Assembly (NCBI RefSeq): GCF_040409695.1
Contig: NZ_JARWGJ010000066.1
Coordinates: 1-12,380, forward strand
DNA: 12,380 bases
Reading direction: 5' to 3'
Source: Longimonas sp040409695
Lineage (GTDB): Bacteria > Bacteroidota > Rhodothermia > Rhodothermales > Salinibacteraceae
Of the stretch, positions 1 to 7,742 are shown piece by piece (positions within the stretch are counted from its first letter, which is position 1; every line of letters starts with the position of its first letter). The translations under genes and the position numbers were made by a program. Below the pieces are notes generated by a model. That model was not told the origin of the DNA and did not search any database. It worked only from the letters and a program-made list of their open reading frames with translations.

Positions 1-59
1 ATTTGCAGCCCATTGAAGCCGCTCGCAGCCCAAATTAAGAAATCAAAACAGGCTCTTAG
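1..59 (+). repeat. Left copy of edge-flanking inverted repeat
   Basis: Bases 28-59 match, in inverted orientation, bases 12243-12274 at the other end of the window, with 31 of 32 positions identical. Further out, three shorter blocks match in the same order: 17-28 with 12309-12320, 6-12 with 12325-12331, and 1-7 with 12354-12360. Read on the minus strand from base 59, the conserved end begins CTAAGAGCCTGTTTTG and runs off the left edge. CTAA would fit a YTAR-type target such as that of some IS5-family elements, but no transposase is visible, so an insertion-sequence end is only inference. The TAG at 57-59 is the in-frame stop that opens the tamB reading frame. Confidence 0.6.
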
Positions 60-146
60 AGGCGTTCACCGCAAGGGTGTTTGCTCCAAGGGCATTCGCG
101 CCGCATCCCCCTACCGCTGTCACCGACAGACCCGACCGCACACGCC

Positions 147-3100
147 GTGACCGATTCCAACACTTCGTCATCGTCAACGCCAAGCGCTGCGCCGCAGTCC
201 AGGCTTCGTACCGTCGGGCGCCGCACCGCTCAGGGGCTTGGTGGGGTCGTAGCCCTCGTGCTGCTGCTCGGACTGGGCCTGCTGCTGTTCCTGCAGACCG
301 AGTCGGGCGCCACCCGCGTTGCACAGTGGGCCCTCGACCGCTTCAACCCGGTTGAAGAAACCACCATCACAATCGACCGGGCGTCCGGGTCGTGGCTGGG
401 TGGACTTACGCTCTACGGGGTGGTATTTGAGCGGGATGCGGAGCCGGTGCGCCCCGATGAAAATCCCGATGCGATCCCCGATACGCTGCACACCCATCGG
501 CAGGGGCCTACCGTTGGCGTGGCCGCCCCGCGCGATCAACAGCTGGTCGCTGTGGATACAGTCTCCGTGTCATACCGGCTCACGGCCCTGCTTGGGGGCA
601 CGTTGCATCTTACCAATGCCCACCTGGGCGGACCTGCCGTATACGCTACCCAGGCCCCCGACGCAACCTGGAACTGGGATGCCGTGCTCGCACAGTTCGC
701 CGCCGACCCCGACGACGAGCCGACCGACCTGCGCATCCAGATAGACCGAGCCGAGGTGTCGCGCGGCTATGCCGAAATCGCGTTCTGGGGCAGCGAGGCC
801 GACTCAACCGCCTTCATTGACCCGCTCACGCTGCGCCTGCGCAACGTCGATATCGGCGAGACTACCCAGGCTACGCTCGATACGCTCCACGTGCGTGGCG
901 AGCTGCCCGACGACAGCGCCATGCCCCTCACGCTTGCAGCCCGTGCCACCCTCACGCCCGACATGCTGACCGTGAATGCGCTGCAGCTGGATGCGCCCCG
1001 CAGCCGCCTTCGAAGCTACGGCACCCTGCAATTCGCCGCAGGTCCCTCAGCCGACAGAGACACGCTGGCAAATGACACCGATGCACCCGCAGATGCACTC
1101 GCAGATGCACCCACACAGGCGCTCGATGAAGCAGCATTCGCGGTCCACGCCGACTCAATTGCTGTCGCTGATATCGCCCCGTTTGTGCCTGCCCTGACGC
1201 CGGCAATCGACGAGGTGCACCGGTTTACGCTGGCCCTCACGCAGCGTGCAGGGCACTGGCAGGCCGAGGGGAGCGGGCAGGTCAACGATGCCGGTACGTG
1301 GCGCCTCAACGCGGAAGCGACCCTCCCAGATGCCGATACCACTCGCCTCCACTACCGGGCTGCCCTCGACATCGACCAGTACGTGACCCGCCTTACCGGA
1401 ACGCCTATCCGTGTAAATGCCTCGCTTGATGCCGACCTGAGCGGTACCACCCTTGAAACCCTCAGTGGCACCACCCGACTTTCCGTTCGCGATACGCGCT
1501 TTGAAACGCTGGCTGTCGAGACCCTCGACCTGTCGGCTACTACAACCAGCGGAACGGTTGACCTGGAGAGCCAGGGGCGAATCAACGCCACCGAAGTGCA
1601 GCTCAGTGGCACCACGACGCCGTTTGGCGACGTGCCCGCGTACGACCTGACCGCCCGCGCCGACGGACTCGACCTGGCCGAGTGGCTTCCTGATACTGAG
1701 CTAACGTCTGCGCTCAACCTTGATCTGACGCTGGCCGGTAGCGGGATCGACCCGCCGACCGCCGACCTCTCGACTACGCTTTCCCTGCGGCCCTCTACGG
1801 TACATGGTATTCCCATTGATGCACTCACTGCCACAACGACTCTACAGCGCGAAACCGTACAGTCCGACTTTCAGATGAGACTGCCAGGTGGGCACGTGGA
1901 AGGGCGGGGGCGGGCCGCCCTCGACGAAACAGAGGCATTTGCTCTCGAAGCACTGCGCACTACCGACTTCCACCTGAACGCTTTCCTTGACGCGCTCCAG
2001 GTTGCCCCCGATCTGCCCGATACACGCATCAGCGGGCGCATATCTGCTGAAGGACAGGGCTTTGACCCACAGGAAACCGCGCTTTCAGGAAACGCTGAGG
2101 TCAGTCGCCTAACACATGGGCTGGTGCAGATGGATGCGATACGGGCGGCGCTGTCGTTCGAGTCAGGCACGCTGCAGGCTGACATAGACGCTGAAGGCAA
2201 TGTCGGACGTGTACAGACGCGCATGGCAGTAGACCCCTTTGCGGAGATGCTCACCGTGGCGCTACGCGATGGGCGTCTCAACAACGTAAACATCGGGCCG
2301 CTGCTGCAAGATGAAAGCCAGGCGAGCGACCTCAATGGCACATTCAGTGCGCGTGCAACACAGGCCGAAGACCGTCTCATAGAAGCGCAGCTCCAGACCG
2401 ACCTTACCCAGTCGCGCCTCAACGAACAGGATATCGAGGCACTGGGCCTGCTCGTGAGTCTTGATGACGATGAGCGGCTCACCTTTGACACGACCCTGCG
2501 CGTTCCCGGCGGAGAAACACGCCTGGCGGGTACAGCCCGACTGTTCGACGATCGTCCGTCGGTCAACGTAACGGAGGGCACGATTCGCGCGCTCAATGTA
2601 GGCGCGCTGGCAGGCATTCCCAACCTCGATACCGACTTGAATGGCACGCTCGACTTTCGCGGAGCGGGGCAGTCGCTTGAGGTGCTCTCGTTCGACGGGC
2701 GGCTGGCGCTGTCTGACTCGCGCATCAACCAGGCCATGCTCAACGAAAGCCAACTCACGCTGCAGGCCGACCAAGGGCAGGTCGAGAGCGATATACGCGC
2801 TCAGTTCGACGTAGGCGAAGCACAGGCGACGCTCAATGCTTCGCTCCCCGACTCCTCGTACACGCTTACGGCCCGCGCGACTCAGTTCGACGGGGCCGCG
2901 CTGACCGGACAGGATACGCTGCAGACCGACCTGGAGTCGTTGCAGTTTGCCCTTGAAGGGAAGGGGTGGACTGCCGAAACAGCGTCGTTCACGGCAACGC
3001 TCGACGCTGCCGCTGCAGAATACGGGCCGCTCTTGCTGGAGTCGGCCGTGCTGCGGTCATCGTACGATGCTGGACGTGTTCACATCGACACGCTCAGCGT

Positions 3101-5459
3101 CAACTCGAATGTGCTTACCGCGACTGCAGGAGGCACCGCCTCGTTCTTAGGCGAGGATGCTGAGGCAAACATCGTACTCAATGCTAATCTTGTGTCGTTA
3201 GAGCCGCTCCAAACGTTTACGCCCCTGCAGACGCTTGCTGCAGACACGGGCTCGCTAACCGGACGCCTGCGTGGGGAGGCCGGACAGCTGCGGTTCAATG
3301 GGCGCCTCAACATGGATAATCTGATTGCCGATGATGCACGCGTCACCAACGTTGAAGTCATCCTGGCCGGGGCCCTCGCAGAAGACCGCAGCATCGACCG
3401 TGTGGAAGGACGCACGCGCCTGCAGTTCGTAGAGTGGACGACGCTTGCGGCCGACGAAGTGCGGGCCAACGGCACGTATAGCGCGGCTGAGGGGGCCTCG
3501 CTATCCACCAACGTGCGAGCCAGCGCTGACCAGCGTGCTCGCCTCGACCTCTCCGTTCCATCGTTCGACGAACCCTTCCGTGCCTCGCTCACACGCTTGG
3601 ACCTGGATCTCGGCGCCGACGCGTGGCGACTGCTCCAGCCGGTTTCCATTGCACAAGAGGAGACTGCGATTCGCATCCGCAACTTCCTGCTGATGGCTTC
3701 AGACCAGCAGATAGCTGTAGATGGCCGCATCGACCCCGAGGGCGATCAGAGCCTGGTTGCTACGCTTGAGAACGTGAATGCCGGCCCTTTTGCAGAGCTG
3801 ATGCAGATTGAGGGGCTCGGAGGCCGGGTGAACGGAACGATCGACCTCTCTGGACCCGCCGACGCCCCCATCATAACGATGGGACTTGATACCGACGTTC
3901 GCAGTGAAGGGCGTGAGGTGGGAACGCTCAACACAGAGCTGCGCTACGCCGATCTCGCGCTTCACCTTAACGCCAACCTTGAACATGCCGATGGGAGCAC
4001 ACTGACACTCAGTGGCGACTTTCCGATCGACTTGCGCCTTCGTACTCCTGAACCGGCAGACGTAATGAGCACGCCGGTTGATTTGCAGTTGGATGCCGAC
4101 GCCTTTGCCGTTGGGTGGATTGATCCCTTTCTGGATCCGGATGTGATGGAAGACCTGAGTGGACGCCTCGACGCTGCGGTCCAGATCGGCGGCACGCGTA
4201 CCGATCCGAATCTGCAAGGGGATGCAACCCTGAGCGCCTTGAGCATTGTGCTTACCGACTTGAACAACCGGTTTACGGAGGGGCGTGCCGTGCTTCGCCT
4301 TGAAGATGATCGCATTGAGATTACCGAATCGTCGATCCGGTCGCCCCGGCGCGGACGCATGTCGGCGACCGGGTCGATCGAGCTGGCTGAACTGGCGCTG
4401 GGCGAGATGGACTTGCAAATCCGGGCCGATGAGTTTCAGGCGATCAACACACGCCCGTATCGGCGAGGCACCATTAACGGCGACATGGTGCTTACAGGCA
4501 CCACCGAGCGTCCACGGCTGACCGGTACCGTGCAGGTTGTACGCGCCGATATCTTCTTCGACGAGCTCGACGACGCAGCGGCGGCCGATATCGAAGCCGT
4601 CTCGTTGACCGACGAAGACCGTTCGGTGCTGGAACGCCGGTTTGGCGTCCGCCTGGCCGATGCTGATACGACGGTGTATGACACATACCAGGCTATGGCA
4701 ATCGACATGGAGGTGGAGATCCGACGCGAAACATGGCTCCGGTCGCGATCGGGGCTTGGCTTGAACATTCAGTTCAATGGAGACCTGGACCTGCGCAAAG
4801 AGCACGACGAGGATGTAGAGGTCTTCGGAACGATCGATATTGTACCGGAGCGCAGCACCGTTGAGCAGTTCGGACAGCTCTTCCGGGTCGATGAGGGCAC
4901 GCTCACGTTTAACGGGCCGCCCGACGACCCACAGATGTCGTTCACGGCGGTCTACGAGCAGCGAGCGCGCGAAACGAGGGACACAGAGGTGACGATCACC
5001 CTGAATGCTGACGGACGTCTGGGAGACCTCGACATCGGCTTTAGCTCAGAGCCCCCTATGTCAACGTCTAACATCCTGTCTTATCTCGCCACAGGGCGCC
5101 CAGCCGACAGCTTTCTGGGAGGAGGAGGGGGCGCCGGCAGCGGCGGCGATCTTGCTGCACAGCTGGCGATCGGGCAGGCCTCAAACTTTGTAGAGAACCT
5201 TGCCGCAACCCAGTTGGGACTTGACGTGGTGCGCTTGCAGGTGCGTCCTAACGGAATATCGTACCTAACGGTGGGGCGCTACATTACGCCGCGTTTCTAT
5301 GCGTCCATAGAGCAGCCGATCGACACGGGCAGTAGCCAGACAGAGGTGCTGGAGCCCGACCTGCTGTTGGAGTACGAGCTCACGAACACATTCATGGCGC
5401 GTCTACTGCGCAGGCAGTCAAGCCTACGGCTTAATTTCTTGTACGAGCGGGCGTACTGA
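147..5459 (+). CDS. tamB: TamB-like translocation/assembly module protein (DUF490 C-terminal domain)
   Basis: This very large protein has 1770 aa from GTG 147. It belongs to the TamB/AsmA-like family of inner-membrane-anchored, periplasm-spanning beta-rich proteins. They work with a BamA-type outer-membrane partner (TamA or TamL) in outer-membrane protein assembly and in phospholipid transport to the outer membrane. Residues 1-29 are a Ser-rich then Arg-containing tail; residues 30-49 are one hydrophobic Leu/Val/Gly anchor; the rest is long repetitive beta-strand sequence. The last part carries the family's best signature: FSSEPPMSTSNILSYLATGR at about 1632, then a Gly-rich loop (about 1658-1668), an amphipathic AAQLAIGQASNF helix and a terminal strand ending NFLYERAY. 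Length exceeds E. coli TamB (about 1260 aa). The start is uncertain: TTG 81, preceded by AAGGG, gives 22 more residues and is the only upstream alternative before the TAG at 57. No tamA-like gene is visible, but the left flank is cut. The family call is secure; the exact role is inferred. Confidence 0.92.
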   Translation: MTDSNTSSSSTPSAAPQSRLRTVGRRTAQGLGGVVALVLLLGLGLLLFLQTESGATRVAQWALDRFNPVEETTITIDRASGSWLGGLTLYGVVFERDAEPVRPDENPDAIPDTLHTHRQGPTVGVAAPRDQQLVAVDTVSVSYRLTALLGGTLHLTNAHLGGPAVYATQAPDATWNWDAVLAQFAADPDDEPTDLRIQIDRAEVSRGYAEIAFWGSEADSTAFIDPLTLRLRNVDIGETTQATLDTLHVRGELPDDSAMPLTLAARATLTPDMLTVNALQLDAPRSRLRSYGTLQFAAGPSADRDTLANDTDAPADALADAPTQALDEAAFAVHADSIAVADIAPFVPALTPAIDEVHRFTLALTQRAGHWQAEGSGQVNDAGTWRLNAEATLPDADTTRLHYRAALDIDQYVTRLTGTPIRVNASLDADLSGTTLETLSGTTRLSVRDTRFETLAVETLDLSATTTSGTVDLESQGRINATEVQLSGTTTPFGDVPAYDLTARADGLDLAEWLPDTELTSALNLDLTLAGSGIDPPTADLSTTLSLRPSTVHGIPIDALTATTTLQRETVQSDFQMRLPGGHVEGRGRAALDETEAFALEALRTTDFHLNAFLDALQVAPDLPDTRISGRISAEGQGFDPQETALSGNAEVSRLTHGLVQMDAIRAALSFESGTLQADIDAEGNVGRVQTRMAVDPFAEMLTVALRDGRLNNVNIGPLLQDESQASDLNGTFSARATQAEDRLIEAQLQTDLTQSRLNEQDIEALGLLVSLDDDERLTFDTTLRVPGGETRLAGTARLFDDRPSVNVTEGTIRALNVGALAGIPNLDTDLNGTLDFRGAGQSLEVLSFDGRLALSDSRINQAMLNESQLTLQADQGQVESDIRAQFDVGEAQATLNASLPDSSYTLTARATQFDGAALTGQDTLQTDLESLQFALEGKGWTAETASFTATLDAAAAEYGPLLLESAVLRSSYDAGRVHIDTLSVNSNVLTATAGGTASFLGEDAEANIVLNANLVSLEPLQTFTPLQTLAADTGSLTGRLRGEAGQLRFNGRLNMDNLIADDARVTNVEVILAGALAEDRSIDRVEGRTRLQFVEWTTLAADEVRANGTYSAAEGASLSTNVRASADQRARLDLSVPSFDEPFRASLTRLDLDLGADAWRLLQPVSIAQEETAIRIRNFLLMASDQQIAVDGRIDPEGDQSLVATLENVNAGPFAELMQIEGLGGRVNGTIDLSGPADAPIITMGLDTDVRSEGREVGTLNTELRYADLALHLNANLEHADGSTLTLSGDFPIDLRLRTPEPADVMSTPVDLQLDADAFAVGWIDPFLDPDVMEDLSGRLDAAVQIGGTRTDPNLQGDATLSALSIVLTDLNNRFTEGRAVLRLEDDRIEITESSIRSPRRGRMSATGSIELAELALGEMDLQIRADEFQAINTRPYRRGTINGDMVLTGTTERPRLTGTVQVVRADIFFDELDDAAAADIEAVSLTDEDRSVLERRFGVRLADADTTVYDTYQAMAIDMEVEIRRETWLRSRSGLGLNIQFNGDLDLRKEHDEDVEVFGTIDIVPERSTVEQFGQLFRVDEGTLTFNGPPDDPQMSFTAVYEQRARETRDTEVTITLNADGRLGDLDIGFSSEPPMSTSNILSYLATGRPADSFLGGGGGAGSGGDLAAQLAIGQASNFVENLAATQLGLDVVRLQVRPNGISYLTVGRYITPRFYASIEQPIDTGSSQTEVLEPDLLLEYELTNTFMARLLRRQSSLRLNFLYERAY
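1080..1112 (+). repeat. 12-bp tandem repeat inside tamB
   Basis: The unit GATGCACYCGCA occurs about 2.75 times in tandem (1080-1091, 1092-1103, 1104-1112). It is in frame and encodes Asp-Ala-rich sequence DAPADALADAPT at about residues 312-323 of the TamB-like protein. The unit is a multiple of three, so copy-number change would not break the frame. It probably forms a flexible loop in the beta-rich stalk. Confidence 0.75.
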
Positions 5460-5471
5460 CGGAGGGCGGTC

Positions 5472-5495
5472 TCAGGGCCTCTGGGCGGGCCCTGA
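5472..5495 (+). terminator. GC-rich hairpin after tamB
   Basis: A perfect 8-bp stem (TCAGGGCC / GGCCCTGA) with an 8-nt loop begins 13 bases after the tamB stop. No T-run follows, so it is not a classical intrinsic terminator. It may act as a 3'-end stabiliser or weak terminator. A second 8-bp inverted pair (GGCGGTCT 5465-5472 with AGACCGCC 5523-5530) surrounds it. Confidence 0.35.
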
Positions 5496-5527
5496 TCTAC
5501 AGGTGAGTACAAGCAGAAGAGCAGACC

Positions 5528-5553
5528 GCCGAGCGTGAACTGCCGAGCGTGAA
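5528..5553. repeat. 14-bp tandem duplication
   Basis: GCCGAGCGTGAACT is followed directly by GCCGAGCGTGAA, so the first 12 bases are identical at a period of 14. It lies in non-coding DNA downstream of tamB. It is one of several short tandem duplications in this window. Confidence 0.75.
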
Positions 5554-5687
5554 TGCCGTGCGTTGCTGAAGACATCTCCGCATCACCACAGATGAAGCTA
5601 TTTTACCACGTTCTGAGAACCAGTCCCATGTGCTTCCGCCGAACCTATCGGGCTTTGATATGAGTTCCTGAACATCAGGCAACGGCA

Positions 5688-5725
5688 CAAAACAAAACGA
5701 GGGAGACGCGGCTGCGTCTCTCTCG
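5688..5725 (-). terminator. Intrinsic terminator for the 5811-6119 minus-strand gene
   Basis: Bases 5698-5709 and 5714-5725 form a 12-bp stem with one G-U pair and a GGCT loop. Read on the minus strand, the stem is followed at once by TTTTGTTTTG (5697-5688). That is the usual layout of a rho-independent terminator, and it lies about 85 bases past the stop of the minus-strand gene. On the plus strand the stem is not followed by a T-run, so it may be weak or inactive for tamB transcripts. Confidence 0.65.
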
Positions 5726-5793
5726 CTGTTGAGCGTGTTAGCTGGCAGAACCGCTGTATTTTGCTTTTTTGCTCTTGGCAGACAACCGGTACC

Positions 5794-5820
5794 GTGCTAA
5801 TTTTAAAGTGCTAATTTAAG
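5794..5820. repeat. 14-bp tandem duplication across a stop codon
   Basis: GTGCTAATTTTAAA (5794-5807) is followed by GTGCTAATTTAAG (5808-5820), a near-identical copy at period 14. The second copy contains the stop codon (5811-5813, minus strand) and the last residues of the small membrane protein gene. Confidence 0.65.
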
Positions 5821-6119
5821 ATAGCCTCGCAGCGGCGATAGGTTGTCGTTCCCTGGGGCGTGTGTAAGCGTACAACCGACTGCGCCTTGGGCACCTCCGC
5901 TTCGTATGTTTCCGTAGAGGCAAGCGAGATGGGAGCGCCTCGGTGCTCGGCCAGCATGAGCCAGGTGCCTGAGTGCACGTCAATGGAGGTCTTTTCGTAG
6001 ACGACCTGGCACTGTACAGGCATCTGGGCCGAACGCGTACGGTACCGGTAGTACGACCACCCCACCAGTCCGAGAGGAAGAAGCCAGCAGATGCCAAGGA
6101 GCAAGAGTGAGGCAGCCAT
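5811..6119 (-). CDS. Small membrane-anchored protein of unknown function
   Basis: I do not recognise the family. From ATG 6119 the product is 102 aa. Residues 1-20 form a Leu-rich hydrophobic segment, followed by WSYYRYRTR, then about 70 residues of soluble, probably beta-rich sequence with two Cys (in PVQCQVVYEK and in the C-terminal CEAILN). The basic cluster after the hydrophobic segment suggests a membrane anchor rather than a cleaved signal. A TTG at 6140 would add seven residues (MHQLIPL); ATG is preferred because hydrophobicity begins there and neither start has an SD. The frame ends in a tandem duplication and is followed by a good intrinsic terminator on the same strand, which supports a real transcribed gene. 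It stands alone between genes on the opposite strand. It loosely resembles small DUF3592-type membrane proteins, but I would not assign it. Confidence 0.6.
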   Translation of the reverse strand: MAASLLLLGICWLLPLGLVGWSYYRYRTRSAQMPVQCQVVYEKTSIDVHSGTWLMLAEHRGAPISLASTETYEAEVPKAQSVVRLHTPQGTTTYRRCEAILN

Positions 6120-6194
6120 GAGCGGTATCAATTGATGCAAAAGGGCGGATGTAAACGTGCACCTCTCTTTATGTCAAAGATGATACCAGGGCGT

Positions 6195-6226
6195 CTTTGG
6201 CGCACAAGAAGTTTTCCTTTGGCGCA
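6195..6226. repeat. Two 10-bp direct repeats, 22 bp apart (possible operator)
   Basis: CTTTGGCGCA occurs exactly at 6195-6204 and 6217-6226. A 22-bp start-to-start distance is about two helical turns, so both copies face the same side of the DNA. They lie 75-105 bp upstream of the minus-strand gene start. A regulator-binding site is inference only. Confidence 0.4.
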
Positions 6227-6440
6227 TGATGATGCGTATATGTCCGGTAAGGAGACAATACACAGGTCAAAAACCCGATTCAAAAGGGTAAGTTGTTCGG
6301 TCTGACTTCTTAAAAAGGTACAAAAAGAAACGGTGTGTAACGGAAGGAAAGGAGATATGCCTCTTATACCCATGTCATTAAGATGGCCTGTTACAGGATG
6401 GCTGTCACGAGGCTGCGCCAATTCTACGACGGATGGCAGC

Positions 6441-6458
6441 GTCTGTAAGGTCTGTAAG
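6441..6458. repeat. 9-bp perfect tandem repeat
   Basis: GTCTGTAAG is repeated twice without a gap. It lies in the gene-poor stretch upstream of the dioxygenase and inside the doubtful 45-codon frame, where it would encode part of a CKVCK motif. Confidence 0.6.
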
Positions 6459-6647
6459 TGGGTCGACGCCTACCTGGTGCGGTTTCAGTCCTGACTTCAA
6501 GAGTTGATCGAGGCAACCGAGCGGTTCCTTCTTGGCGAGAGCGGTTCATGCGCTACGGATGTGTTCTGTACGCGTCGTGCAGACGTTCTGAAACCGTAGG
6601 GAAGATCCAATTTGGAATGCACGGGCGCTCGCCTTACCTTAGAGGCA

Positions 6648-6663
6648 CTGCTATTCATAGCAG
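6648..6663 (+). promoter_or_regulatory. Leader hairpin or operator before the dioxygenase gene
   Basis: CTGCTA-TTCA-TAGCAG is a perfect 6-bp inverted repeat with a 4-nt loop. It ends 36 bases before the dioxygenase ATG. It could be an operator half-site pair or a hairpin in the mRNA leader. Nothing else in the sequence decides between these. Confidence 0.25.
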
Positions 6664-6699
6664 GTCGATAGCTGCCCCGAATTCAACGATATAGCGCGT

Positions 6700-7674
6700 A
6701 TGCCTCCTGTTGTATCTCCTGTGACCGGCATCCACCACGTTACGGCCTATGCGAGCAACCCACAGCTCACCATCGACTTCTACCGCGATGTGCTCGGACT
6801 GCGGCTTGTGAAGCAAACGGTTCTCTTCAACAACCCCTCGGAAGTATTTCGGGGGCCGACTATGTACCACTTCTACTTCGCCGACGGGCAAGGCACGCCA
6901 GGCACCGTCATGACGCTGAAGCCGCACCAGAGCATTCAGCGTGGACAGGTGGGGCGGGGGCAGGCTACAGCCACCTCGTTCACTGTGCCCACTGGCTCGA
7001 TGCTCTACTGGCAAGATCGTCTTGAGGCGCACGGCATACGCACCTACCCGCTCACCGAGCGCTTTGGAGAATCGGTGCTTCGCTTGCAGGATCCTGATGG
7101 GCAGCCTCTGGAGCTCATCGCAAGCACTTCCGACATCGCGCCCTGGACGGGAAGTGACGTGCCAGACGAGTATGGCATTCGTGGATTCCACAGTGTGACG
7201 CTGCATCCCAACAATGCCCGTGAAGCCAGAGCGGTGCTGCGCACGCTGGGCTACGAAGAGGAAGACACTGAGCCCACGCCGCAAGATGGCGACTGGACGC
7301 GATTTACCGTGCCCACCGCCGGGCATGCACGCCACGTAGACGTGTACAACGAGCCCAATATGCACGAGGGGCGGTGGGGATACGGTACCGTTCACCACGT
7401 GGCCTTTCGAGCACAAGACGATGCCCACCAGGAAAAAATTCGCGAAGCGCTTCTGGCGGATGGATATGGACCAACAACCATGAAAGACCGCAACTACTTC
7501 CATTCAATCTATTTCCGCACCCCCAGTGGCATTAATATCGAGATTGCGACCGATCCGCCCGGTTTTCTGCATGATGAGCCAGAGGAGGCGCTGGGCGAGC
7601 AGCTGCAGCTACCTCCGTTCTTGCGGCCACGGCGCGCTGAGGTTGAAGCTCAGCTGGCCGACATTACGCTGTAG
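6700..7674 (+). CDS. Ring-cleaving dioxygenase, VOC superfamily (MhqO/PcpA-like)
   Basis: The 324-aa product consists of two glyoxalase/bleomycin-resistance-type (VOC) halves, about residues 8-145 and 158-290. Conserved pieces are GIHHVT (HH 12-13), YHFYFADGQGTPG (56-68), YGTVHHVAF (HH 232-233) and NIEIATDPPGF (Glu 281). The spacing of the first His, the second His pair and the Glu matches the Fe(II)/Mn(II) ligands of PcpA-type (chloro)hydroquinone dioxygenases (His11, His227, Glu276). This predicts a cytoplasmic metal-dependent extradiol-type oxygenase acting on hydroquinone-like compounds. In Firmicutes the relative MhqO protects against quinone stress. The true substrate cannot be read from sequence. 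The start ATG has no SD, but homologues begin at about this point. A transporter gene starts 68 bp downstream on the same strand, so co-transcription is possible. Annotation pipelines would probably say 'ring-cleaving dioxygenase' or 'VOC family protein'. Confidence 0.88.
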   Translation: MPPVVSPVTGIHHVTAYASNPQLTIDFYRDVLGLRLVKQTVLFNNPSEVFRGPTMYHFYFADGQGTPGTVMTLKPHQSIQRGQVGRGQATATSFTVPTGSMLYWQDRLEAHGIRTYPLTERFGESVLRLQDPDGQPLELIASTSDIAPWTGSDVPDEYGIRGFHSVTLHPNNAREARAVLRTLGYEEEDTEPTPQDGDWTRFTVPTAGHARHVDVYNEPNMHEGRWGYGTVHHVAFRAQDDAHQEKIREALLADGYGPTTMKDRNYFHSIYFRTPSGINIEIATDPPGFLHDEPEEALGEQLQLPPFLRPRRAEVEAQLADITL

Positions 7675-7684
7675 CATCCCCTAC

Positions 7685-7702
7685 GAGCCTCTTGAGAGGC
7701 TC
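7685..7702 (+). terminator. Short hairpin between dioxygenase and transporter genes
   Basis: GAGCCTC-TTGA-GAGGCTC is a perfect 7-bp stem with a 4-nt loop, 10 bases after the dioxygenase stop. It has no T-run behind it, so it is more likely an attenuating or mRNA-protecting hairpin than a full terminator. It would allow unequal expression of the two genes. Confidence 0.35.
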
Positions 7703-7742
7703 TCCCGCTGTTCATGCTCCCTCACGGATTTCTCGCTGGCGT

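Larger units (their letters stand above)
5460..5810. other. Gene-free stretch between tamB and the convergent small gene
   Basis: No convincing coding region is visible. The stretch holds the GC-rich hairpin after tamB, a 14-bp tandem duplication (5528-5553), a strong hairpin with a T-rich tract serving the minus strand (5688-5725), and part of a 14-bp tandem duplication across the stop of the next gene (5794-5820). The layout is what one expects between two convergent genes. The few open frames here lack a plausible start and protein character. Confidence 0.6.
6120..6699. other. Gene-poor stretch between divergent genes
   Basis: About 580 bases separate the minus-strand membrane protein from the plus-strand dioxygenase, so promoters for both should lie here. 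The part from about 6150 to 6360 is visibly richer in A/T than its surroundings. I see a 10-bp direct repeat spaced 22 bp (6195-6226), a small palindrome CGCAT-GATG-ATGCG (6223-6236), a 9-bp tandem repeat (6441-6458), GAGCGGTTC repeated 20 bp apart (6519-6527 and 6539-6547), and a hairpin before the dioxygenase (6648-6663). A 45-codon frame at 6357-6494 has an SD-like AAAGGAG. Other open frames look like chance. Confidence 0.5.

Noticed and set aside
1871..2758. 295-codon open frame on the minus strand inside tamB
   Set aside because: Ser/Arg-rich antisense shadow of a GC-rich gene; the sense frame is a continuous TamB-like protein.
3699..4805. 368-codon open frame on the minus strand inside tamB
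   Set aside because: Antisense shadow with no recognisable domain, and it overlaps the TamB C-terminal region completely.
6128..6421. 97-codon minus-strand frame upstream of the small membrane protein
   Set aside because: No start signal, mixed composition and no domain; it spans the A/T-rich regulatory stretch and overlaps the likely promoter.
6458..6694. 78-codon plus-strand frame before the dioxygenase
   Set aside because: Arg/Ser-rich random-looking sequence without SD, running through the leader hairpin.
6655..7503. 282-codon open frame on the minus strand over the dioxygenase gene
   Set aside because: The sense frame has all VOC metal-ligand motifs; the antisense frame has no protein family character.
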